The translations under genes were made by a program, and so were the position numbers. DNA of 64,000 nucleotides. Origin: Sporomusa sp. KB1 (lineage in GTDB: Bacteria; Bacillota; Negativicutes; Sporomusales; Sporomusaceae). Under the pieces are notes generated by a model that was given only the letters and a program-made list of their open reading frames with translations, made no database searches and was not told where the DNA came from. This document shows, piece by piece, positions 1 through 9,214 of the stretch; the first letter of the stretch is position 1, and each line of letters begins with the position of its first letter. Location of the stretch: assembly GCF_007830295.1 (NCBI RefSeq), contig NZ_VLKC01000002.1, positions 5,020,675 to 5,084,674 of the forward strand. The letters are read 5' to 3'.

Positions 1-2716
1 GGCAGGCGGCCACCTCCACTGCCTGTTCTAGCACCTCCAAAAATTGGGCCCGGCGAGCCTTGAGCGAGTCAAAGGCGCCGCACTTAATCAAACTCTCAAT
101 TACGCGCTTATTGACCAGCCGCATGTCTACGCGGGAGCAAAAATCAACAAGTGAAGTAAATTTTCCGCCTTTTTTCCGGGCGGCAATAATGCTTTCCAAC
201 GCATTTTCGCCGGCATTTTTTACACCTGCCAAACCAAAGCGTATGGCGCCGCGGTCAACAGAAAAGGCCCTGCCACTAGCATTAATGTCTGGTGGCAAAA
301 CAGCTATCTTCCGGCGACGGCATTCTTCAATATAATAACCAATCTTATCATTCGTACCCATGACACTTGTCAGCAAAGCGGCGTAAAATTCCTGGGGATA
401 ATGTGCCTTGAGATAAGCTGTCTGGTAAGCAACCAGTGCATAAGCAGCACTGTGAGATTTGTTAAAGCCATAGTCAGCAAAATGGGTCATGAGTTCAAAC
501 ACCTCGTGGGCTAGCTTAGCATCAATCCCCCGCTCAGCTGCTCCCCTGAGAAAATTCTCGCGCTGCGCAGCCAGTACTTCATGTTTCTTTTTCCCCATGG
601 CCCGGCGCAAAAGATCAGCCTGTCCGAGCGTAAAACCAGCTAGCGTCGAGGCAATCTGCATAACCTGTTCCTGATACAAAATAACCCCAAAAGTATCTTT
701 CAAAATCGGCTCAAGTATTGGGTGCAAATACGTAACGATCTTTTTGCCGTGACGACCCTCAATAAAGTCGGACACCATACCACTGCCTAGCGGTCCTGGC
801 CGGTAAAGCGCCACAAGTGGAATCAAATCGTCAAACCGCTCAGGCCTAAGTTCTTTCACAAGATTAGTCATGCCGCTGGACTCCATCTGAAATACGCCTG
901 AGGTATCACCGCTTGCCAGCATGGCACAGGTTTTTGTATCGGCAAGCGGAATTTGTTCTATATCCAGTTCTTCGCCCCGGTTCTCTTTAATAAGCTTAAT
1001 GGCATCGCCAATGACCGTCAGCGTTCTCAGTCCTAAAAGGTCCATCTTTAACAGACCGATTTCCTCAATCCGGTCTTTATCATACTGAGTGACAAGAAAA
1101 CCCTCGCTTGACAGCTGCAAGGGCGCAAAATGCGTCAGCGGCTCTTTGGCAATAACTACGCCGGCAGCATGAGTTGAGGCATGACGCGGCAAACCCTCCA
1201 CGGCCATCGCCAGGTCAACCAGCTTCTTTACCGTATCCTCCGTATCGTATAACTCTTTTAGTTCCTTATTAGCGGTTAATGCCTTTTTTAGCGTGATCCC
1301 CAGTTCGGCAGGCACCAGTTTAGCAATACGGTCAACATCGCCATAAGGCAGGTTTAGCGCCCGGCCTACATCACGAATAGCCGCCCGCGCCGCCATGGTA
1401 CCAAAGGTAATGATTTGCGCCACCCGGTCGCTGCCATAACGGGCTACAACATACTCAATAATTTCACTGCGGCGTTCGTAGCAAAAATCAATATCAATAT
1501 CAGGCATGGATACCCGTTCAGGATTTAAAAACCGTTCAAATAATAAGCCATATTTAAGGGGATCAATACTAGTAATGCCTAATAAATAAGCGACAATACT
1601 ACCTGCCGCTGAACCCCTCCCCGGACCTACGGGAATCGATTTTGTGCGGGAATAATTGACGAAATCCCAAACAATCAGAAAGTAACTGGGATACCCCATT
1701 TTCTTTATTACTTCAAGCTCATAGTCAAGCCGGGCCGTTACTTCAGGTGTAACCTCCGAATACCGCCAGGAAAGGGCCTCACGGCATAGCTTGGTCAGGT
1801 ATTCAGCATCACTTGTTCCGTCCGGTGTCGGGAAATCAGGTAAATAGAGTATATCAAAATTGAAGGTGACATCACACCGCTCAGCAATCTTACAGGTATT
1901 TGCCACCGCTTCTGGATATTCAGCAAAGAGTTCCGCCATCTCAGTTGGGGTCTTCAAGTAAAAATCGTCACTCGGAAACCGCATCCGGCCTGGCTCGTCC
2001 ACCGTCTTACCTGTTTGAATACAAAGCAGCACATCATGGCATTCAGCGTCCTGCTTGTTGATATAATGAGCATCATTTGTGGCAACAAGACCCAGACCCA
2101 GTTTTTGCGCTATTTTGACGAGCTGCTGATTGGCTTGTTTTTCTTCAGGCATTCCATGATCCTGAAGCTCAATAAAGAAGTTTTCCGCCCCAAAAATCTC
2201 CTTGTACTCGCTAGCCAGGGCCTCGGCTTTGTCAATATCTCCTCGCAGTATGGCCGCAGGGATCTCCCCTGCAATACAGGCACTTAAGCCAATAAGTCCT
2301 TCGTTATAGCTGCGAAGTATCTCCCTGTCAATACGGGGTTTATAGTAAAATCCCTCACTATAACCGCGTGACACCAGTTCGATCAGGTTGCGATACCCCT
2401 GCGCATTAGCAGCCAGCAGCACCAAGTGATAGTAGGATTCCCCTTCGACAGCTGCTTTATCAAATCGTGAACGGGGCGCGACATATACCTCGCAACCGAT
2501 AATGGGCTTGATGCCTTGTTTTTTAGCCTGTTTATAAAAATCGATAATACCATACATAGTGCCATGGTCAGTCACGGCTACTGCAGGCATTCCCAGTTCT
2601 TTGGCCCGGGACACCAGGTCTTTTATTCGTCCGGCCCCGTCTAATAGACTATATTCAGTGTGATTGTGGAGATGGACAAAGCCTATTTTGTTAGCATCAT
2701 ATTTTTCAGTATTCAT
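1..2716 (-). CDS. dnaE: DNA polymerase III subunit alpha (DnaE), N-terminal ~905 codons, cut by window edge
   Basis: Replicative DNA polymerase catalytic subunit. Translation of the minus strand from the ATG at 2716-2714 runs open to base 1, so the C-terminus lies outside the window. The N-terminus carries the PHP-domain metal motif HLHNH (residues 15-19) followed by EYSLLDGAGR, typical of DnaE. Near 1483-1512 the strand encodes SMPDIDIDFC, the palm-domain motif with the catalytic aspartates. A purine-rich AGGAAGGA lies 5' of the start. The downstream neighbour in the direction of transcription is outside the window; the DUF1638 gene ends 52 bp upstream. The family is certain. Whether this is the main replicase or a second DnaE type cannot be told from this part. 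Confidence 0.95.
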   Translation of the reverse strand, partial: MNTEKYDANKIGFVHLHNHTEYSLLDGAGRIKDLVSRAKELGMPAVAVTDHGTMYGIIDFYKQAKKQGIKPIIGCEVYVAPRSRFDKAAVEGESYYHLVLLAANAQGYRNLIELVSRGYSEGFYYKPRIDREILRSYNEGLIGLSACIAGEIPAAILRGDIDKAEALASEYKEIFGAENFFIELQDHGMPEEKQANQQLVKIAQKLGLGLVATNDAHYINKQDAECHDVLLCIQTGKTVDEPGRMRFPSDDFYLKTPTEMAELFAEYPEAVANTCKIAERCDVTFNFDILYLPDFPTPDGTSDAEYLTKLCREALSWRYSEVTPEVTARLDYELEVIKKMGYPSYFLIVWDFVNYSRTKSIPVGPGRGSAAGSIVAYLLGITSIDPLKYGLLFERFLNPERVSMPDIDIDFCYERRSEIIEYVVARYGSDRVAQIITFGTMAARAAIRDVGRALNLPYGDVDRIAKLVPAELGITLKKALTANKELKELYDTEDTVKKLVDLAMAVEGLPRHASTHAAGVVIAKEPLTHFAPLQLSSEGFLVTQYDKDRIEEIGLLKMDLLGLRTLTVIGDAIKLIKENRGEELDIEQIPLADTKTCAMLASGDTSGVFQMESSGMTNLVKELRPERFDDLIPLVALYRPGPLGSGMVSDFIEGRHGKKIVTYLHPILEPILKDTFGVILYQEQVMQIASTLAGFTLGQADLLRRAMGKKKHEVLAAQRENFLRGAAERGIDAKLAHEVFELMTHFADYGFNKSHSAAYALVAYQTAYLKAHYPQEFYAALLTSVMGTNDKIGYYIEECRRRKIAVLPPDINASGRAFSVDRGAIRFGLAGVKNAGENALESIIAARKKGGKFTSLVDFCSRVDMRLVNKRVIESLIKCGAFDSLKARRAQFLEVLEQAVEVAAC

Positions 2717-2768
2717 AAGGACTAATTATCCTTCCTATATAGTCATCAGTTGTATTGGTAGCTTGACC

Positions 2769-3398
2769 TTAATCGGCTGGCCTTCGTCCCACAAAATTTT
2801 TTTCACTTGCCAAGGCCTCCCGCACCGCTTCAATCATACTATTTTTAAAATACGTCAAATCTCCTGTTTCAATTTCAATCGGTACCTGCGTATGTTCAAA
2901 AAATTCCAGTACATCCTCATCCGTATATTCGCAAATGCCGGTATCAACCAGCACAATATTATCATAAAAGGCAAAAGCCTGTCTCATAGCCACTTCATCC
3001 ACACCCCAGCCCGGATCAAAAAATTCACGCCACTTCTTTAGCCAGCTGGGTGTCATATAGAAAGTTTTGGGATCGCGCTTCTGCCCATCCGGCAACAGCT
3101 CTCCCAAAAAAATTTCCCAACAACTTGAGCCCCGCAAACGAATCAAATCATAGCCGCGCAAAAATTCATCAAACAGCGAATGACATTTCTCGCCAAACAT
3201 AAAAATCACTCTATCTGCCTGCACCGTGTCCAAGGCCTGCACTACTTTTTCCTGTAATTTTTTTAAGTCTACATGCACACGCAGCGGCAGATACACTACG
3301 GAAAACTCACAATCAAAGAGCTTTTCCTGCTCAAATTCCGCGATAATTTTTTCCAGTTCCAATTGAAAAATTCCACAGCCGAGAAAACATATTTTCAC
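2769..3398 (-). CDS. DUF1638 domain protein
   Basis: A 209-residue soluble protein starting at GTG 3398, with AGGAGG about 11 bases upstream. The sequence opens MKICFLGCGIF and contains FMFGEKCHSLFDEFL and a conserved WREFFDPGWGVDE stretch; I recognise this as DUF1638 (PF07796). Family members are often found near corrinoid methyltransferase genes in anaerobes and methanogens, but their biochemical role is not settled. No such genes are adjacent here: dnaE follows on the same strand after a 52-bp gap. It may be cotranscribed with dnaE. Family assignment is from memory of the motif pattern; no function is claimed. Confidence 0.75.
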   Translation of the reverse strand: MKICFLGCGIFQLELEKIIAEFEQEKLFDCEFSVVYLPLRVHVDLKKLQEKVVQALDTVQADRVIFMFGEKCHSLFDEFLRGYDLIRLRGSSCWEIFLGELLPDGQKRDPKTFYMTPSWLKKWREFFDPGWGVDEVAMRQAFAFYDNIVLVDTGICEYTDEDVLEFFEHTQVPIEIETGDLTYFKNSMIEAVREALASEKNFVGRRPAD

Positions 3399-3624
3399 TT
3401 AAACTCTAACCTCCTGCCTATTGGCTTGACTGCCGCCAGTATCCAGCTTACAAACTCGCGCCTACGGTGTGACTGCTTTTTCAGAGCAACCCCATAAAGC
3501 ACAACTATAAACAATTATAACACATATTCTGTTTTTCTTTAATGATTGCTCCCGCATTATGGCAGGTATTAATCCAGCTCATGTGGAAAATGTAATAAAA
3601 AATAATCATCGAGGTGTTATACAC

Positions 3625-4494
3625 TTGCATCAAATTGGTATTTTACAACTAACGCAAAACCTGGATGATGCAGTCCGCGGCTTTAAAGCCGGACTGGCTG
3701 AAGCAGGTTTGACTGCACATTTTCATTACCTCAATGCGGATGGCGCTGTAAGCGATTTGCCGCAGCTTGCCGAAAAACTGGCCAGCCAAAAGGTTGAGCT
3801 CATTTTTGCCTGCTCCACCCCCGCCGCTCAGGCGGCTATTCAGTTAGCAGGCACTATTCCGGTAGTATTTACACCTGTGTTTGATCCTGTAGGCGCTGGG
3901 TTAACACAGAGTATGGATAAGCCAGGCGGTAAAGCGACCGGCGTGGCCGGTATGGTTCCGGCTGCAGCCAAATCAGACTTTATCCGCGAGCTTTTACCGT
4001 CTGCTCAAACAATCGGTATTTTATATCACACCGGCGACAGTAATGCCTTGCTGGAGGTAAGCAATTTTAACCAGGCTGCCGGCAATGTCTTCACCCTTAT
4101 TGACCTGCCTGTCGATCGAGCAGAGGATCTGTCTGCCTTGCCTGACAAATTACCTTCTACCCTTGACGCGCTGTTCCTGCCTATTGGCCGGGTTATTGAA
4201 GAGAACTTTGCCAGTGTTGCCTACTATGCTGAAGCAGCCAACCTGCCGATTATTACTTCTCATGCACCCAATGTTCCGTCAGGCGCATTAGGTGCGCTGG
4301 TAGCTAACCACTATAAGCTTGGACTTACCTGCAGCGTGAAAGCGGCCCAGATCCTTGCGGGTACTCAACCAGCTGCTATTTCTGTCGATATAGTTGATAA
4401 CCCCGAAATTCTGCTTAATGCGTTTGTTGCTGCCAATTTAGGCATTGAACTGCCACCAGCATTGCTAGCAAAAGCGGCTGAAGTATTTGAATAA
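3625..4494 (+). CDS. ABC transporter substrate-binding-like protein (PF04392/TrpX type) without signal peptide
   Basis: The chain matches the periplasmic-binding fold of the PF04392 (YtrF/TrpX-like) family: an N-terminal IGILQLTQNLDDAVRGFKAGL, then LIFACSTPAAQAA, PVVFTPVFDPVGAGL, and a second lobe with GILYHTGDSNA and LGALVANHYKLG. The frame is open from an ATG at 3559, but that codon has no ribosome site. The TTG at 3625 has GAGGTG 8 bases upstream and begins exactly where family homology begins, so I place the start there (289 aa). Either way there is no signal peptide or lipobox, and no permease or ATPase gene follows. The next genes are a U32-family protein and an aminotransferase, 27 bp and further downstream on the same strand. 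Either it lost export or it works in the cytoplasm. Confidence 0.75.
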   Translation: MHQIGILQLTQNLDDAVRGFKAGLAEAGLTAHFHYLNADGAVSDLPQLAEKLASQKVELIFACSTPAAQAAIQLAGTIPVVFTPVFDPVGAGLTQSMDKPGGKATGVAGMVPAAAKSDFIRELLPSAQTIGILYHTGDSNALLEVSNFNQAAGNVFTLIDLPVDRAEDLSALPDKLPSTLDALFLPIGRVIEENFASVAYYAEAANLPIITSHAPNVPSGALGALVANHYKLGLTCSVKAAQILAGTQPAAISVDIVDNPEILLNAFVAANLGIELPPALLAKAAEVFE

Positions 4495-4521
4495 TAATTC
4501 TTTAAACATGGAGTGAAATAC

Positions 4522-6492
4522 ATGCTGTTAACCCCGCAATCTGTCGAACTTTTAGCCCCTGTCGGCACCTGGGACGTGCTTGAAGCCGCCATTGGCGCTG
4601 GTGCTGATGCTGTATACCTTGGCGGCAAACGTTTTAATATGCGGCTCCACCGCACGGATACCAATTTTGATGATGAAAAACTAGCCCGGGCGGTAAAATA
4701 CGCTCATGCCCATAATGTCCGTCTCTATGTCACTGTCAATAACTTAATTAGTGAACAGGAACTTCCCGGTGTGCGCGAATATCTCAAGCTATTAAACCAA
4801 ATACAGCCAGATTCACTGATTGTCCAGGACTTAGCTACTTTACAACTGGCTCGTGACATGAATATTACCGTTCCGCTCCATGCCTCGGTTATGATGAATA
4901 CCCATAACGAACATTCTATCAAAGCGCTGATGGACTATGGCGTCACCAGGATAGTAGCCAACCGTGAGTTAACGCTGACTCAGCTTACACTGCTTAAACA
5001 ACGTACTGGTATTGAGCTGGAATACTTTGTCCATGGTGATATGTGTGTGGCCCATAGCGGCCAATGCTATCATTCGGGAATTGTTTTCGGGCAGAGTTCT
5101 AACCGTGGACGCTGTTTAAAACCTTGCCGCTGGCCCTATCAGTTGGTCGATACCACTACCGGACAAACGGTGGCCGCAAATGATCGCGGCCCCTATAAAT
5201 TAGCGATGAAAGATATGTGCATGTATCCCGCTTTACCGCAGCTAATTCAATCTGGTGTCTGCTCTTTTAAAATTGAAGGCCGGATGCGTACTGCTGATTT
5301 TGTCAGCCGGATTGTAAAAGTCTATCGCCGGGCTATTGACCGCTATATTGCCGACCCCGCAGGTTATACTTTTGATATGTCTGACTGGCAGGAGCTCTCC
5401 GAATACCGCACCCGCGACCTCTCCACCTGCTTTGCGCTTGGCAATCCTGGTGCCAGTTCCATTGGCTACACAGGTGAACGCGAACCGCGCTTTTTCAGCC
5501 AGGCTGTCAAAGAAGCAAGCATTGCAGCCGCTGCTTCCCTGCCACCAGTAACCGTTACCCGCACAAAGTCTCCTGATCCAGCCAACCGTCCCCGGCCGCA
5601 ATTAGCCGTCCGTGTGGCTTGCCCAGACTCGTTAACCAGCGCGTTGCAAAACGGCGCTACGATTGCCTATATTGGTGGCGAAGCCTTTAAACCTAATAAG
5701 CCATGGACATTAGATGACCTGGCAGCTGCCGTCAGTGAGGCCAACAACTACCAGGCTAAGGTCATTGTTACTACGCCACGTATTACTATGGAACGGGAAA
5801 TCGGTGAAGCTGAACAATTCTTCAACAGCCTGAAGGCTGTAAAACCTCATGGCGTTATGGTTTCCAACAGCGGCATGCTGCGCTTGGCACAACAAACCGT
5901 CAACATCCCAATTCAAACTGACTTCTCCTTTAACCTATTTAATCACCTTACTGCTGCCTGGCTGAAAGCCAACGGCGCCAGCAAGGCTGCCATTTCCCCG
6001 GAAGCAACCTACGAGCAAATTGCCGAGTTAGTCAAAAACAGTCCCTTACCGCTGGAAATGATTGTCCATGGCGCTATCGAGGCCATGGTGCTGGATCATT
6101 GTGTTCCTTCGGCAGTCCTGGAAGGAACAGCAACGTATCCCTGCCACCATTTGTGCTCAGAAAAGCACTACTCTCTCCTCGACAGTGCAGGCGAACGTCA
6201 TGACATTGCAATTGACCAATACTGCCGCAACCATATTCTGTTTGCTAAAGATTTGTGCCTGCTTCCCCATCTGCCGGCACTTATGAGTGCCGGCATTAGC
6301 CATTACCGGATTGAAGGCCAGCATTATACGCCAGAGCTTGTCGGGTTAATCACAGCTCTCTACCGGACAGAGCTTGACAAACTGGCTGCCGGCGATAACT
6401 ATACTTTTGATAAAACCTGCATTACTAGACTTACTGACGCCAGTCCGCGTTCGCTGGGCATTGGTGCCTTCCGCTACCGGATATCACGGTAA
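4522..6492 (+). CDS. Peptidase U32 family protein with internal duplication
   Basis: A 656-residue U32 collagenase-like/hydroxylase-associated protein. The first half has the TIM-barrel start ELLAPVGTWDVLEAAIGAGADAVYLGG cut into the usual pieces, and the family signature FVHGDMCVAHSGQC followed by GRCLKPCRWPY, whose cysteines may bind iron-sulfur as in relatives (RlhA, TrhP, UbiU/V). The second half repeats the design in weaker form: EMIVHGAIEAMVLDHC then YPCHHLCSEKHYSLLD. Members act in RNA hydroxylation or cofactor hydroxylation as well as proteolysis; which applies here is open. The ATG at 4522 is preferred because GGAG (4510-4513) sits 8 bases upstream; an in-frame GTG at 4513 overlaps that site. 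It follows the binding protein by 27 bp and precedes the aminotransferase by 24 bp: likely one operon. Confidence 0.85.
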   Translation: MLLTPQSVELLAPVGTWDVLEAAIGAGADAVYLGGKRFNMRLHRTDTNFDDEKLARAVKYAHAHNVRLYVTVNNLISEQELPGVREYLKLLNQIQPDSLIVQDLATLQLARDMNITVPLHASVMMNTHNEHSIKALMDYGVTRIVANRELTLTQLTLLKQRTGIELEYFVHGDMCVAHSGQCYHSGIVFGQSSNRGRCLKPCRWPYQLVDTTTGQTVAANDRGPYKLAMKDMCMYPALPQLIQSGVCSFKIEGRMRTADFVSRIVKVYRRAIDRYIADPAGYTFDMSDWQELSEYRTRDLSTCFALGNPGASSIGYTGEREPRFFSQAVKEASIAAAASLPPVTVTRTKSPDPANRPRPQLAVRVACPDSLTSALQNGATIAYIGGEAFKPNKPWTLDDLAAAVSEANNYQAKVIVTTPRITMEREIGEAEQFFNSLKAVKPHGVMVSNSGMLRLAQQTVNIPIQTDFSFNLFNHLTAAWLKANGASKAAISPEATYEQIAELVKNSPLPLEMIVHGAIEAMVLDHCVPSAVLEGTATYPCHHLCSEKHYSLLDSAGERHDIAIDQYCRNHILFAKDLCLLPHLPALMSAGISHYRIEGQHYTPELVGLITALYRTELDKLAAGDNYTFDKTCITRLTDASPRSLGIGAFRYRISR

Positions 6493-6516
6493 TTTAACAA
6501 TTTAAGAGGTGAAATC

Positions 6517-7821
6517 ATGAGTGACATAAACAGCAGCCAATACATTGGCCCGGAAAAAGTTCTGCAAAAAAAGAAAGACTATATCATTCCTTGCGTATAC
6601 CATTTTTATAATGAGCCTATGCAGCTAGTCAAAGGAGAAATGCAATACCTGTACGACCATACCGGTAAACAATACCTTGACTGTTTTGCCGGTGTGTCGG
6701 TTGTCAACTGCGGGCACTGCAATCCTGAGATTACCAAAGCTATCTGTGATCAAGTCCAAACCTTGCAGCATACCTGTACCATTTATCTAACCGAAAATAT
6801 TGTGAATCTGGCGGAACGCCTGGCTCAAATCACACCTGGCCGGCTGCAAAAGACCTTTTTTTGTTCCAGCGGTACAGAAGCTAACGAAGGAGCCGCTTTG
6901 CTAGCCTCTATCTATACTGGCAAACAGGAATTCATCAGCTTACGGCAGGGTCTTCACGGACGCACCAAACTGACAATGAGCCTGACTGGCCTCTCACTGT
7001 GGCGTACAGATACTAATCCTGTCGGCGGTATCAGTTTTGCCCCCAATGCCTACTGCTACCGCTGCCCCTATGGCAAGCGGCATCCCGAATGTGATTTAAC
7101 CTGTGCTAACGAAATTGAAGCAATAATAAAAACAGCCACCTCTGGCCAGGTAGCTGCCTTCATCGCTGAGCCTATTCAGGGCAATGGCGGTATTATCACC
7201 CCGCCACCCGGCTATTTCAAACGAGTGAAAGAAATTCTTAACAAATACAACATTCTGCTCATCATTGATGAAGTCCAAACAGGCTTTGGCCGTACAGGTA
7301 AAATGTTCGCCATTGAGCACTATGGCGTGGAACCGGACATTATGACCATGGCCAAGGCTCTCGGTAATGGCGTTCCTGTCGGCGCATTTACTTCACGACC
7401 GGAAATTGCTGATACCTATACCCGCCCTGGCGCATCAACCCTTGGCGGCAACCCGGTGACTTCGGCCGCCGCCTTGGCTACCCTGGATGTAATTGCCAAA
7501 AACAATTTACCGGCCCGTGCTGCCGAGCTTGGTGAATACCTAAAACGCGGTCTGACCGAGCTGCAAAAAAAGCACCCTCTCATCGGCGATATTCGTGGTC
7601 ATGGCCTGATGTTGGGGGCCGAACTGGTTAACCCTAATACATCTCCGGCTGCCCAGCAGCTTGACACTATTTTAGAGCAAATGAAAGACCGGGGGTTCTT
7701 ATTTGGTAAAAATGGCCCTGACCGCAATGTTATGGCCTTCCAGCCACCACTGGTAATCACCCGTGAAGATTTGGATAATCTGTTAAATAATCTGGCAGAC
7801 GTGTTGGCCCATATAGCTTAA
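6517..7821 (+). CDS. Class III PLP-dependent aminotransferase (4-aminobutyrate / alanine-glyoxylate type)
   Basis: A 434-residue fold-type I aminotransferase. Seen: LDCFAGVSVVNCGHCNP near residue 55, the cofactor-binding SSGTEANEGA, the LIIDEVQTGFGRTGK aspartate motif, and the PLP lysine in MTMAKALGNGVPVGAF (about residue 280). A cysteine-rich insert (CYRCPYGKRHPECDLTC) is of the kind seen in AGXT2-like and 4-aminobutyrate aminotransferases of anaerobes. The amino donor could be 4-aminobutyrate, beta-alanine, ornithine or alanine; sequence alone does not decide. Start ATG 6517 has AAGAGGTG upstream. Bases 7084-7126 inside this gene are duplicated, with one mismatch, at 10473-10515. Confidence 0.88.
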   Translation: MSDINSSQYIGPEKVLQKKKDYIIPCVYHFYNEPMQLVKGEMQYLYDHTGKQYLDCFAGVSVVNCGHCNPEITKAICDQVQTLQHTCTIYLTENIVNLAERLAQITPGRLQKTFFCSSGTEANEGAALLASIYTGKQEFISLRQGLHGRTKLTMSLTGLSLWRTDTNPVGGISFAPNAYCYRCPYGKRHPECDLTCANEIEAIIKTATSGQVAAFIAEPIQGNGGIITPPPGYFKRVKEILNKYNILLIIDEVQTGFGRTGKMFAIEHYGVEPDIMTMAKALGNGVPVGAFTSRPEIADTYTRPGASTLGGNPVTSAAALATLDVIAKNNLPARAAELGEYLKRGLTELQKKHPLIGDIRGHGLMLGAELVNPNTSPAAQQLDTILEQMKDRGFLFGKNGPDRNVMAFQPPLVITREDLDNLLNNLADVLAHIA

Positions 7822-7891
7822 TAAGCATTACGCATCAGACTGGATATAACATATTAAAAAAGCGCTATCGCGCCCTTGAGGATACGGCTCT

Positions 7892-7970
7892 AACCGCAGA
7901 GTACACAGAGAGCGCAGAGGGGAGATGTATATCGAGACATTCCCTCTGCGTACTCTGCGTCTCTGCGGTT
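7892..7970. repeat. Imperfect inverted repeat (CGCAGAG-type palindrome)
   Basis: The left arm opens AACCGCAGAG at 7892 and the right arm closes CTCTGCGGTT at 7970. Repeated CGCAGAG and CTCTGCG units fill both arms around a short centre. Such CGCAGAG palindromes are scattered in many unrelated bacterial genomes. It sits just 3' of the aminotransferase and could fold as a hairpin in its transcript; no U-run follows, so it is not a canonical terminator. Confidence 0.7.
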
Positions 7971-8022
7971 CAAAAAACTTATACTTTCTATCTTATAAAA
8001 AATTTGTTGGCAACTGCTGCTG

Positions 8023-8310
8023 TTAGCCGCGCATAGCCTGCACCCGGCGAATATTTTTCGGGGTGCGGGCATCTTTTTTCCCTGGTAACAATATTACTGC
8101 CGCCCGCTGGCGCTCAGTCGTTAAGCGAATAGCATGAGTCACAATCATAAGGACGGAAAAACTGGCCCACATACCAGCAAAAACCTGTCCGGAAACAGAT
8201 TTCATAAATGCCGGAAAATTGGCAGCAAAAAGCACCAGCATTGCACTAATTGCAAGTAAACTGACCAGTGAACCAAACTTGCTGGTTCGATTCTTAAATC
8301 CTATCATCAA
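8023..8310 (-). CDS. Small membrane protein, unknown
   Basis: A 95-residue protein starting at ATG 8310 with AAGGAAGGATGGGA upstream. It shows two hydrophobic segments, about residues 14-34 (SLVSLLAISAMLVLFAANF) and 42-62 (VFAGMWASFSVLMIVTHAI), separated by a short loop, and then a basic C-terminal tail (RTTERQR-like, KKDARTPKNIRR). This predicts a two-helix inner-membrane protein with a cationic cytoplasmic or RNA/lipid-facing tail. I do not recognise the family. The gene stands alone between the inverted repeat and the first REP-like palindrome. Confidence 0.6.
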   Translation of the reverse strand: MMIGFKNRTSKFGSLVSLLAISAMLVLFAANFPAFMKSVSGQVFAGMWASFSVLMIVTHAIRLTTERQRAAVILLPGKKDARTPKNIRRVQAMRG

Positions 8311-8424
8311 ATCCCATCCTTCCTTTAAGACTTACTGAAGTATATGTCACTGAAATTGGGTTTATTAATTAAAATGCATATAAAAACGCTACAACCTCTA
8401 TCCATTCCTCACAGTATTCGAACA

Positions 8425-8462
8425 GGGTCAGGCTTGCGTTATTAATAACGCAAGCCTGACCC
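8425..8462. repeat. REP-like element, short form: 38-bp perfect palindrome
   Basis: Bases 8425-8462 form a perfect palindrome with 19-base arms; it opens GGGTCAGGCTTGCG and closes CGCAAGCCTGACCC. The same arms bound two longer copies at 9404-9501 and 10381-10475, which carry an extra inner hairpin. This copy therefore looks like the short version. GGGTCAGGC...GCCTGACCC palindromes resemble REP sequences mobilised by RayT/TnpA-REP transposases; no such transposase is in the window. It lies 20 bp past the 3' end of the deaminase gene and might also serve as a transcript end. Confidence 0.8.
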
Positions 8463-8482
8463 CAAGTTACTCCATCAATATT

Positions 8483-9214
8483 TTAATGTCCTGCCGCGCT
8501 GTTGCTAAACGCCATGGGGTGAAAAAGCTTCTCGGCAAGTGCCTTTAGGCCTGGTGAGCAACGGGCGGGTTCAATTACCATTCCTTGCTCCATATTCCTC
8601 CAGACAGGCGGTAGGTCATCTACTCTGTGGGCCATGCCGCCGTTATCGTCAGGGGCGGCATAATAGACCTTTTTTATGCCTGAGTTGATGATCCGCGTGA
8701 GACACATGGGGCAAGGGTCCACGGAGGTGTAAAGGACAAGCCCTTTCCTGTTGCTTCGAGGGTTGCGCAAGGATGGGTCACTCGAATTCGTCGACCGTGT
8801 GGTTCCCACTTTGTCTTCATATCGATTCAGAAGATCCATCTCAGCGTGCAGGTCGCTGCGGAAATAAGGGGCATGCTGCCGGTTGTGGCTTTGTTCTACA
8901 ATCTCGCCGGTTGCTTCGTACACAAGACAGGCACCTATTCCACCGTTATGCTCTTTGGAGCCCAGCAGCGCTTCCTTTACCGTAACTAGGATGAAAGGGT
9001 CATCCTCATAGCGGGGGTCAGGCACGTAAGCGTTGATTTCCTTTTCGATTTCGTCAAGATCTAAGGATTGGGTAACTGGCTGGCTACTCGCGGCAGAGAT
9101 AGGGGAATTGGCGATGAACAAAATTAACAGCATGATAAGGAGTATCTTGACAATTGCCCAATTAGAAGGGCGATATTTTATATTACCATAATATATCATA
9201 CTCTTTTCTCTCAC
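8483..9214 (-). CDS. Predicted exported cytidine/nucleoside deaminase-family protein
   Basis: A 243-residue protein with a zinc-dependent deaminase core: the HAE motif in DLHAEMDLL (about residue 125) and the PCxxC motif in VDPCPMCLTRIINSG (about residue 170), preceded by the strand GIGACLVYEATG. Unlike typical cytoplasmic deaminases, it begins with a charged stretch and a hydrophobic segment, IVKILLIMLLILFIANS, then SAASS, which reads as a signal peptide or anchor. The catalytic domain would then face outside. Start is GTG 9214 or ATG 9199; GAGGAAAGGTGAG lies just upstream of both. It sits between REP-like copies with no operon partner. Substrate (cytidine, guanine, riboflavin intermediate or other) is unknown. 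Confidence 0.75.
   Translation of the reverse strand: MREKSMIYYGNIKYRPSNWAIVKILLIMLLILFIANSPISAASSQPVTQSLDLDEIEKEINAYVPDPRYEDDPFILVTVKEALLGSKEHNGGIGACLVYEATGEIVEQSHNRQHAPYFRSDLHAEMDLLNRYEDKVGTTRSTNSSDPSLRNPRSNRKGLVLYTSVDPCPMCLTRIINSGIKKVYYAAPDDNGGMAHRVDDLPPVWRNMEQGMVIEPARCSPGLKALAEKLFHPMAFSNSAAGH

Noticed and set aside
60..674. Plus-strand frames over dnaE
   Set aside because: They lie antisense to a long, clearly conserved dnaE frame and have no ribosome sites.
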